Below are positions 1-6,651 of a stretch of DNA of 6,713 nt, piece after piece. Numbering within the stretch: the first letter of the stretch is position 1; every line of letters starts with the position of its first letter. Below the pieces are notes generated by a model. The model was not told the DNA's origin and did no database searches. It saw nothing but the letters and a program-made list of their open reading frames with translations. Source of the stretch: Porphyromonadaceae bacterium (GTDB lineage Bacteria; Bacteroidota; Bacteroidia; Bacteroidales; Tannerellaceae); the NCBI GenBank assembly GCA_003517945.1, contig DOZP01000221.1, forward strand, positions 6,731 to 13,443, in the 5' to 3' direction. The position numbers and the translations under genes are program-made.

Positions 1-1066
<1,066 letters not shown>

Positions 1067-1096
1067 TTAAAATTGTTAATGTCTTAATGATTGATT

Positions 1097-1366
1097 TTAA
1101 ATAATAGCAAGAACATCCGATTGACGCATGATGAGGTATTTCGTATCGTCAAGTTCTATTTCGGTACCGGCATATTTACCATACAGTACTTTGTCGCCTT
1201 CTTTCAAGACCATTTCTTCATCTTTCGTACCTTTTCCTACAGCGATCACTTCGCCTTTCAATGGTTTTTCTTTTGCCGAATCCGGAATAATAATTCCGCT
1301 TGCTGTTTTTTCTTCCGCATCTGCCGGTTTGATCAGTACTCTGTCTGCTAATGGTTTAATACTCAT
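1097..1366 (-). CDS. groES: Co-chaperonin GroES (Hsp10)
   Basis: This 89-residue protein is the lid of the GroEL folding chamber; seven copies cap one GroEL ring in the cytoplasm. The start [15 protein letters not shown], the mobile-loop region with [18 protein letters not shown] (about residues 18-35), the [10 protein letters not shown] strand and the C-terminal [12 protein letters not shown] are typical GroES signatures, and the length is normal for Bacteroidales. The hydrophobic GIIIP stretch is the part that docks on GroEL. It is the first gene of the operon, and groEL follows after 45 bases with no terminator seen between them. The 197 bases separating it from the upstream protease gene, with promoter-like elements inside, suggest it has its own promoter rather than depending on that gene. 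Confidence 0.98.
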   Translation of the reverse strand: MSIKPLADRVLIKPADAEEKTASGIIIPDSAKEKPLKGEVIAVGKGTKDEEMVLKEGDKVLYGKYAGTEIELDDTKYLIMRQSDVLAII

Positions 1367-1432
1367 GATTTTTAATTTTTAAGTTGATAATTATATGAAT
1401 ATATTTATATTTTTATTTGCATTTTACCTCGT

Positions 1433-1526
1433 ACGAATATCGTGCCAAAAATTCCGGAACAACAAATGCTGTCATTTTTACAGTTATAACGACAGAGAGT
1501 TGGAAAAGTTTCTGACAATATGACGG
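1433..1526 (-). promoter_or_regulatory. Candidate groES-groEL control region: TTGGCACG box plus TGTCA half-sites
   Basis: On the minus strand, TTGGCACGATATTCGT (1448 down to 1433) resembles a sigma-54 -24/-12 promoter. The GG is followed, at the correct 10-base spacing, by GT instead of the preferred GC, so the -12 half is imperfect. It would start transcription about 55 bases before groES. Upstream are CTGACAATATGACGG (plus strand, 1512-1526), with two TGAC(A/G) half-sites 3 bases apart, and an inverted pair CTGTC (1469-1473) / GACAG (1491-1495) flanking the 8-base palindrome GTTATAAC (1483-1490). These could bind an activator or repressor of the stress response. No good TAnnTTTG -7 box is visible here. 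The motifs are seen directly; their roles are inferred. Confidence 0.35.
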
Positions 1527-1563
1527 CGTTTTTCTTTTGCCGGCAAATTATAAAATCAACTTT

Positions 1564-2712
1564 TTATTGATAGACATTAATTAATACATAATTATTACTA
1601 AGCTCATCACACTTAATCCTTAATTCTCCTGTTCGATTTGGCTTAAAAATAAATTCCTGAATTTTTATTTTAGAGTTACCACTCATAACATTATTATCTG
1701 ATGAAACAAGGGTGCCATTTGACGGATTCGAAAAATTATATGTTCTTATCGCTGCGATAGGAGCCGTTATTGCTTTAGCTTTTACTGTAATGATTACATT
1801 ATTACCAAGTCTTACTGATTTAGGGTATGTTATATAATTCTCAACTCTGTTATATTCAAAGCCTTTAGGGAGTAAAACGCTGTAATATTGCATGTTATTA
1901 TAAATATAATTTACAATTTCAATATCCAATGGAGACAATGTACCTCTCCAATCAAAGCTGTCATCATCAAAAGTAGTGATTGTTGCGTTCTTTTCTTTTT
2001 GAAAGTCAGTTGAAGAATATATCATGATTGATCTAAAATCAAACGGGTGAACCGAGTGTATAGAGCGCCTCGGATCAAAAGCATATTTAAATTCATCCGT
2101 GATTTCATCTCTGATTATTTTAATATGATCATCTCTATCCGCTCTTTCATACTCATGTATTAATCCTATAGTATGACCTAATTCGTGTAAAGCAAGTGAG
2201 TATGACGACGTACTTTTTAGTTTGATTTTCGCATTTGATACACATCCAAGCGTAGAATAACCCCCTGCAGTATCACTATCATCTAAAACTACAATACTTA
2301 CATATTTAGATTGGTTGGTTCTTTGAACAAAACGGATCGGCGTATTACTTTCCCAGTCAGACATTGCATCTAAAATTCTTGTTTTTAAAGTCTCCGGAAG
2401 ATCAGGAGCAAATGTATATGGTATGATCCCATTACTCCAATACAAGCTATTATCATCAGTACCTCTCGCTTCAAGTTGAGGTAAGTCCGAAAATAAAACC
2501 AATGATTCTGCTTCTTTTTTTGATAGTAATATATCTCCTTGAAATATATAAGTATCATCATCAAAATTTTGAAGGGTAACTCCGTTTTTAAACGTAGTAA
2601 ATCCTTTTTCATTAGTATTTACATTGTTCTCATATTCTTTTAAATCATCATCATTTGTACAAGAAAATAAGCAAAAGCTGATAATTGCCGATAATAAAAT
2701 TGTTTTTTTCAT
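1564..2712 (-). CDS. Astacin-like (M12A) zinc metalloprotease, probable surface lipoprotein
   Basis: The 382-residue product is a probable secreted endopeptidase anchored in the outer membrane. Residues 1-18 form a lipoprotein signal (KK, hydrophobic stretch, LFSC lipobox with Cys18). The following TNDDD resembles the acidic lipoprotein export signal that sends Bacteroidetes lipoproteins to the cell surface. Residues 19 to about 85 look like a propeptide with the astacin aspartate-switch motif FQGD (57-60), whose Asp would block zinc in the zymogen. The catalytic domain begins near YWSNGIIPYTF (91-101) and carries HELGHTIGLIHE (zinc ligands His176, His180, His186; catalytic Glu177) and the Met-turn SIMIY (228-232, with Tyr232 as likely fifth ligand). 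Residues from about 285 to 382 are a strand-rich extension with no domain I recognise. All key residues are present, so it is probably active. The substrate is unknown. No convincing terminator follows it. Confidence 0.9.
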   Translation of the reverse strand: MKKTILLSAIISFCLFSCTNDDDLKEYENNVNTNEKGFTTFKNGVTLQNFDDDTYIFQGDILLSKKEAESLVLFSDLPQLEARGTDDNSLYWSNGIIPYTFAPDLPETLKTRILDAMSDWESNTPIRFVQRTNQSKYVSIVVLDDSDTAGGYSTLGCVSNAKIKLKSTSSYSLALHELGHTIGLIHEYERADRDDHIKIIRDEITDEFKYAFDPRRSIHSVHPFDFRSIMIYSSTDFQKEKNATITTFDDDSFDWRGTLSPLDIEIVNYIYNNMQYYSVLLPKGFEYNRVENYITYPKSVRLGNNVIITVKAKAITAPIAAIRTYNFSNPSNGTLVSSDNNVMSGNSKIKIQEFIFKPNRTGELRIKCDELSNNYVLINVYQ

Positions 2713-2825
2713 ATTATTAATTTAACGTGAGTTCAAAATAAAAAAGTGCCCCTCAATAGCTAATAAACAAACAATGATTATATTTATTGTATTGAATTAC
2801 GAAGTATTAATCAATATTTTCCATT

Positions 2826-2836
2826 GTGCTAAGCAC
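2826..2836. repeat. Palindrome GTGCTAAGCAC at the predicted transcription start
   Basis: Perfect 5-base arms GTGCT and AGCAC flank a single central A. The site sits just downstream of the candidate -7 box, across the expected start point of the astacin-like gene. That is a natural place for a repressor operator. The palindrome is seen directly; its function is inferred, and so short a palindrome can occur by chance. Confidence 0.3.
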
Positions 2837-2839
2837 TTG

Positions 2840-2847
2840 CAAAATTA
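2840..2847 (-). promoter_or_regulatory. Candidate -7 box TAATTTTG for the astacin-like gene
   Basis: Read on the minus strand this is TAATTTTG, an exact match to the Bacteroidetes -7 consensus TAnnTTTG. It would start transcription near 2833 and give a leader of about 120 bases before the ATG. A good TTTG at -33 is missing: only CTG lies upstream, and too far away (23 bases). This suggests a weak or activator-dependent promoter. Confidence 0.5.
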
Positions 2848-2897
2848 CGGAAATATTTTATTTAATTAATCAGTTTTTAAAAGAATATAATCAGACC

Positions 2898-3152
2898 ATG
2901 TCAGATCCTCAACTCAGAGAGTAAAACGGCCAAAAGCACAGGAAAAAGCCAAACCGGCTCTTCGGAAGTGAAGTAATTAACCTGTTTTATGTGTGTAAAC
3001 ATCTACAAGCCGAATACTGTAGTAACCTGATTTTACTTGACTGTTATCCGAAAAATAATCGTCATAAAGAAATACTGGCTGCGCATGACGACTTGGCGAA
3101 TTGGACAGTAGGAGATAATCCGGTTATTCTTGTTTTTAATATATACATGTAG
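2898..3152 (+). pseudogene. Possible gene remnant: frame with one in-frame TAA
   Basis: An ATG at 2898 reads MSDPQLRE and then meets TAA at 2922-2924. The same frame continues open for 75 codons to TAG at 3150-3152. Its second half looks protein-like, with segments such as INLFYVCKHLQAEYC, LILLDCYP and DDLANWTVGDNPVILVF. The next frame separately reads KTAKSTGKSQTGSSEVK before a stop, so a frameshift is also possible. The stretch is much richer in G/C (about 39%) than the 15-18% of its flanks, which is expected for decayed coding sequence rather than a promoter region. No start with a ribosome site precedes the long open part, apart from a GTG at 2991 that would give 53 residues. I do not recognise the family. 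It could instead be a small real gene or an RNA locus. Confidence 0.35.
2943..2962 (-). terminator. Weak intrinsic-terminator-like hairpin, minus strand
   Basis: On the minus strand AAGAGCC (2962-2956) pairs with GGCTTTT (2950-2944), including one G-T pair, around the loop GGTTT, and the T-run extends to 2943. This has the shape of a small Rho-independent terminator, but only three of its seven pairs are G-C. It would stop transcripts entering from the right before they reach the astacin-like gene's promoter, although no minus-strand gene is seen there. Confidence 0.25.
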
Positions 3153-3178
3153 TATATTATCAAAAAAACAAAAATTCA

Positions 3179-3210
3179 TTTGGATTAATAAAAATAGGTC
3201 ATTATATTTG
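3179..3210 (+). promoter_or_regulatory. Bacteroidetes-type promoter for the protease/exported-protein operon
   Basis: TTTG (3179-3182) and TATATTTG (3203-3210) match the -33 and -7 boxes of the major Bacteroidetes sigma factor exactly, with a spacer of 20 bases within the usual 19-21. Transcription would begin near 3217 and leave a leader of about 140 AT-rich bases before the ATG at 3358. This is the best-formed promoter in the window and supports independent expression of the operon. Confidence 0.65.
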
Positions 3211-3311
3211 TAAAGTAAATAAAGATTGTTTTTTACATCATTATTTATGTTTAATAATTTATTGAATTGTTTTTTTGCATAATGTTAATGTCTCCGAATC
3301 TTAGCTATATA

Positions 3312-3319
3312 TAATTTTG
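3312..3319 (+). promoter_or_regulatory. Second candidate -7 box TAATTTTG before the operon
   Basis: TAATTTTG matches the TAnnTTTG consensus and would place a start about 30 bases before the ATG. No TTTG lies at the right distance (the nearest, 3274-3277, is 34 bases upstream), so it may be a weak proximal promoter or chance in AT-rich sequence. Confidence 0.3.
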
Positions 3320-3357
3320 TTCAATATAGTGTCTAATATAAATATAGGAAAATAGAA

Positions 3358-4311
3358 ATGGGAAAAAATAAGTCAAATAAAAATTTGGTAAAGGATTTGA
3401 TTAGTCCGGATGTGCTGTTGCAACTTGCCAAAAGGCAGAACAAGCGCCAACTCTATGACAAATTCAAAAACATAGAATATATAAACGATACCTACAACGG
3501 AAGCAAAAAACTGTCTATCTATGTGAAAGATGATGATATACAAGATATTCCGAAATCGGTGACGGTTAGATTAAATGAGGAAACAAAGTTGAGGGTAAAG
3601 ACGGAAATAGTACCGCAAACAAGTCATTTGTTATATAAATCTTCATTTGGATATGTTTCTCCTATTGGGCAAAATAGTTACGGCATAGGATTGTGTGAAA
3701 AAGCACCTGACGTTGGGTCTATTTGTTGCCTGGTTCAACATAGAAAATTCAGATTTCTTGGATTGCTGACAGCGGGACATATTTTCACGGGAAATACCAT
3801 CAAGAATTTTTGTGGAGAAAATTATTCTCACCCAAAAGTATATAGCAGGGGTAATTTAATCGGGTCTTTATTTAGTCAATATATGAGTCCAAGTTCCGGT
3901 GATATTGCGTTCGTTCAATTAAACAAAATACATGGCGATCTGCCGTTGAAGCGATTTTATAACAATATTTATGATGTCTCAACAATGGACGAGGGGAAGC
4001 TACAGGTAAAAATCAGTTCAAAAAAAAGCCGACTGCGTGACGCTTTGGTTTATAAGGCAGGAATTAATATAGGTATGCATTATGGTGGAGTTAAAATGCC
4101 TTTGTATGATGTCATTGAGCTGAGAACAAGAACAGGTTCAACTTCTAATGTACCAATTTCAATGGGAGGCGATTCAGGAGGGTGTGTATATATTGAGGGC
4201 AATAAAGGAAACGACGCATTAGTAGGAATGTTGATTGGTGGTGACTACAGGTCCTGTTACGTTCTACCTATTTCGAAGATATTGAATATATTCAATGTTG
4301 ATTTGCCATGA
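3358..4311 (+). CDS. Chymotrypsin-fold (trypsin-like) serine protease without signal peptide
   Basis: The 317-residue product is a probable serine endopeptidase. The catalytic triad is visible as His141 in LGLLTAGH, Asp182 in SGDIAFVQL and Ser273 in GGDSGG, in the order and spacing of the S1-like fold. The residue six before the serine is Ile267, not the Asp of true trypsins, so cleavage after Arg/Lys is not expected. The nucleophile motif is followed by GMLIGGDYRS and YVLPI, resembling NAL1/Deg-like bacterial trypsin-fold proteins. Residues 1-45 are basic and probably helical, and 50-86 form a small strand-rich segment (IPKSVTVRLNEETKLRVKTE) that may be a pro- or accessory domain. There is no signal peptide or membrane segment, and an in-frame TAA at 3334 rules out a longer start. 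The product therefore appears cytoplasmic, unusual for this fold. AGGA at 3345-3348 is a weak ribosome site. The stop overlaps the next start. The target is unknown. Confidence 0.85.
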   Translation: MGKNKSNKNLVKDLISPDVLLQLAKRQNKRQLYDKFKNIEYINDTYNGSKKLSIYVKDDDIQDIPKSVTVRLNEETKLRVKTEIVPQTSHLLYKSSFGYVSPIGQNSYGIGLCEKAPDVGSICCLVQHRKFRFLGLLTAGHIFTGNTIKNFCGENYSHPKVYSRGNLIGSLFSQYMSPSSGDIAFVQLNKIHGDLPLKRFYNNIYDVSTMDEGKLQVKISSKKSRLRDALVYKAGINIGMHYGGVKMPLYDVIELRTRTGSTSNVPISMGGDSGGCVYIEGNKGNDALVGMLIGGDYRSCYVLPISKILNIFNVDLP

Positions 4312-6572
4312 TTATGAAAAAAATAATTTATACTTTACTATTTATACTTCTCTTTTACACGTTATCGGCTCAGACTCAAATAACTTTCACAAAAAATAAT
4401 GGAGAAATAGTACTAGAAGGTAAGGAGCAAAATGATCTGTATAATCTCAAACCGTCTGTTAGTTTTGAATTTATTCCTGGCGATAAATTCAAAGATATTT
4501 CATTCAAAATTACTGATCCGAATGATAGTGTTCTCATTGAAGAACAAAAATTTAGTGATAAAAAAGAACTTTTTATCACCAATGAAAGTAGTTATTTAAT
4601 CTTTATAGATGAGAACGGGAAAGTCTATGGTTTTGATAAACCATTAGAGATTGGTCCCATTTACTTTTTATGCATTAAAGATACATGTTTTTCATTTTCC
4701 ATAGATACGCCAAAATCACATGCGGACTTTTCATCACATACAGACCCCTTATATATATATAACAATACCTATGAAATCGCTAAAAAACTCTCAGAATTAG
4801 AAGATAATTGCAATAAACGACTTATTCTTGAAAGGATAGGATTATACTGTGAAAATTGTAAAGACAATCCGTATTTTGAAAAAATTCTCAAAACAGATTG
4901 TTCCCAGTCAGGTAATACTCAAATTCTTCCTTCTCTTGGCAATATCGACGTAACCTATTTTGCCACAGGATTATCCCGTTTTCTTGCCGACCGCGCTAAG
5001 GCCGAACTTAACGAAACGTTTTTCAACGGTATGAAGGAGGTATTTAAAAAAGATACGGTATTAAAAACCGTGTTTCCGCAAACCTCCGTTATTTTAGAGT
5101 ATATTGAAAACTACGGCTACGCCTATGTTCTTCAGGTTTTGAAAAGCGCCTTTGAAACCGATATGCAGAATTTGTCATATAATCTTTATGCACTCAAATA
5201 CAGCAATAATACAAATTTGCAGAATTTTTTTGCCACACCTGAAGGAAAGTGGCTGGTGTTGGCTTTATCAACCGTCAATACGGCAAAAACGGCTACCAAT
5301 CCGGCCGTTTTTCTCAATTCACTTACCAAAAATACTGATTTTACAGCGTTGAAAGACACCTTGCTCAGAACCAAAAGTTCCGAATTAAATGTTTTGTCTT
5401 TTGTGGAGTTAAACAATCTGATTTCTCAAAGTTTACTCAGTTGCGAGAAAGATCAGGTATGGATCAAGCCCGAACAGTTAGACACACTTTTAAAACCTGA
5501 AGTTTTCAAAATGTATTTAGGCCTTTTATTAGCAAAAGAACAGAGAAAAAAAATTGAAAAGATTTATTTTATTGACAATAAGAAAGATACGATTTCTTTT
5601 GCGTCTATTCTTGTTAAAGGACATAAAGAACCTGAGCAGTTTGCCACATTAATACGGAATGCCTATTCGGTTTACGGAATGGGGAACAATGCTGTAAAGG
5701 AACTTCTCAAAAACAAACAGGATGCCGTTGTGAGCCCTCAGGCATTATACGAATTTTACCGCACGGCAATAAATGCTGTCCGTCCGGTTGCATACGGCAT
5801 TGCTGCTGTTGACACTACTCTTAATACATTGAAACTCGACCGCATTGAAAAACAGTTGAATCTTGCTGTGGATTTAGCTTATCACATTGCGATAAAACGA
5901 TATCCGGCAGCCGTTTTCAACGCCGTCATTTTGTTGGATAGCATGGGAAAATATGATGATAAAACGCAGAAATCGTTGATTAAATATGGCACATTGATTG
6001 CCAGTGTCGCTGGAGCGCAATCGTCAGACGAGGTAAAACAGGTAATCGAAGCATCCGCCTTACCTGTTGGCAGTTCGGCAATGAAACGAAATAGCAACTG
6101 GAGTGTTATGTTAAATGCTTATATAGGAGGATATTATGGCTATTCTGCTCCCTGCTGCAAAAAAGATGTTGAAATAAACGATTCTACAAAAATCAAACTG
6201 GATGCCTTACGTTCTTTCGGGTTGTATGCACCCGTCGGGTTTTCGTTCAATACGGGTTTATGCGGCCAAAAAGACGATGGGGCTTTAAGTTTGACTATAA
6301 ATATTTTGGAACTTGGCTCTTTGGTAAATGTTTATTTAAGGGATGGCGATAATGCTGACTTGCCGGAAGACTTCAAGGTACGCCTGATCGACATAATCTC
6401 GCCTGGGGCGCAATTGAGTTATTTATTCCCCAAGACTCCGTTCGTCGTCTTTATCGGAACAAACTATATCCCCAAATTATATCCGACCGTTGACAATTCG
6501 TACAAAGGTGGGTGGCGATTTCAGGCAGGCGTGGCGATAGATCTTCCGATGTATAAAATAGGATTATGGTAA
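4308..6572 (+). CDS. Exported protein of unknown function with helical core and probable outer-membrane barrel C-terminus
   Basis: This gives 754 residues from the ATG at 4308, which overlaps the preceding stop as ATGA. A second ATG at 4314 (MKKIIYTLL) would give a more typical signal-peptide start and may be the real one. Residues 4-21 form a Sec signal with likely cleavage at LSA|QTQ. Residues 22-135 are strand-rich and Ig-like in feel. A cysteine group follows (C122, C127, C168, a CENC at 181-184, C198), possibly disulfide-bonded in the periplasm. Residues from about 150 to 590 look mainly helical and start with GLSRFLADRAKAELNETFF (221-239), a segment I associate, without proof, with other Bacteroidetes exported proteins. 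From 597 to 754 alternating strands (WSVMLNAYIGGYYG, LYAPVGFSFNTG, PFVVFIGTNYIP, GWRFQAGVAIDLP) end in a terminal Trp, like a short outer-membrane beta-barrel. No enzyme motif is seen. Overlap with the protease gene implies coupled translation and a shared role. Confidence 0.75.
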   Translation: MIMKKIIYTLLFILLFYTLSAQTQITFTKNNGEIVLEGKEQNDLYNLKPSVSFEFIPGDKFKDISFKITDPNDSVLIEEQKFSDKKELFITNESSYLIFIDENGKVYGFDKPLEIGPIYFLCIKDTCFSFSIDTPKSHADFSSHTDPLYIYNNTYEIAKKLSELEDNCNKRLILERIGLYCENCKDNPYFEKILKTDCSQSGNTQILPSLGNIDVTYFATGLSRFLADRAKAELNETFFNGMKEVFKKDTVLKTVFPQTSVILEYIENYGYAYVLQVLKSAFETDMQNLSYNLYALKYSNNTNLQNFFATPEGKWLVLALSTVNTAKTATNPAVFLNSLTKNTDFTALKDTLLRTKSSELNVLSFVELNNLISQSLLSCEKDQVWIKPEQLDTLLKPEVFKMYLGLLLAKEQRKKIEKIYFIDNKKDTISFASILVKGHKEPEQFATLIRNAYSVYGMGNNAVKELLKNKQDAVVSPQALYEFYRTAINAVRPVAYGIAAVDTTLNTLKLDRIEKQLNLAVDLAYHIAIKRYPAAVFNAVILLDSMGKYDDKTQKSLIKYGTLIASVAGAQSSDEVKQVIEASALPVGSSAMKRNSNWSVMLNAYIGGYYGYSAPCCKKDVEINDSTKIKLDALRSFGLYAPVGFSFNTGLCGQKDDGALSLTINILELGSLVNVYLRDGDNADLPEDFKVRLIDIISPGAQLSYLFPKTPFVVFIGTNYIPKLYPTVDNSYKGGWRFQAGVAIDLPMYKIGLW
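5285..5312 (+). repeat. Perfect 9-bp inverted repeat (hairpin) inside the exported-protein gene
   Basis: AAAAACGGC (5285-5293) and GCCGTTTTT (5304-5312) are perfect complements around a 10-base loop. The 3' arm ends in five T residues, giving the outline of a bidirectional intrinsic terminator within coding sequence. It may arise by chance from the codons used. Confidence 0.4.
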
Positions 6573-6651
6573 ATAATTAAAACGAATAAAATAATTTTTA
6601 TATGAGAGTTTATCTTTAATAAAAAAAGAAAGAGAATAAATAAAAAGCAAT

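Larger units (their letters stand above)
2713..3357. other. Gene-poor divergent intergenic region with promoters and a gene-remnant island
   Basis: These 645 bases separate the minus-strand astacin-like gene from the plus-strand protease operon. The flanks are extremely AT-rich (9 G/C in 2761-2820 and 11 in 3181-3240, counted by hand), while 2941-3120 holds 71 G/C in 180 bases. The left part carries a -7 box and a small palindrome for the astacin-like gene. The centre carries an open, interrupted reading frame and a hairpin with a T-run. The right part carries a full Bacteroidetes promoter and a second -7 box for the operon. I see no tRNA, CRISPR repeat or insertion-sequence end. Confidence 0.7.

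Noticed and set aside
1091..1382. Plus-strand open frames opposite groES
   Set aside because: Antisense shadows of groES with no recognisable protein features.
1536..1547. Perfect palindrome TTTGCCGGCAAA as a terminator for the astacin-like gene
   Set aside because: It has no loop and no following T-run on the minus strand (the next bases are A-rich), so it does not fit an intrinsic terminator; it may be chance or a protein site.
2385..2612. 75-codon minus-strand frame inside the astacin-like gene
   Set aside because: It is an out-of-frame overlap of the propeptide region, Lys/Leu/Tyr-rich from the AT bias, with no motif.
5152..6097. Short frames on both strands inside the exported-protein gene
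   Set aside because: They overlap a long intact gene with a signal peptide and consistent protein character, and have no start context or protein-like features of their own.
3358..6572. Bacterial gasdermin plus protease operon
   Set aside because: Bacterial gasdermins are sometimes paired with trypsin-like proteases, but the partner here is 754 residues with a Sec signal and barrel-like end, unlike a cytoplasmic gasdermin of roughly 250-300 residues.
6573..6651. Terminator or promoter between the operon and the KilA-N gene
   Set aside because: Only a six-pair all-AT hairpin (near 6587-6602) and near-matches to the -7 box (TATCTTTA) are present; neither is strong enough to call.
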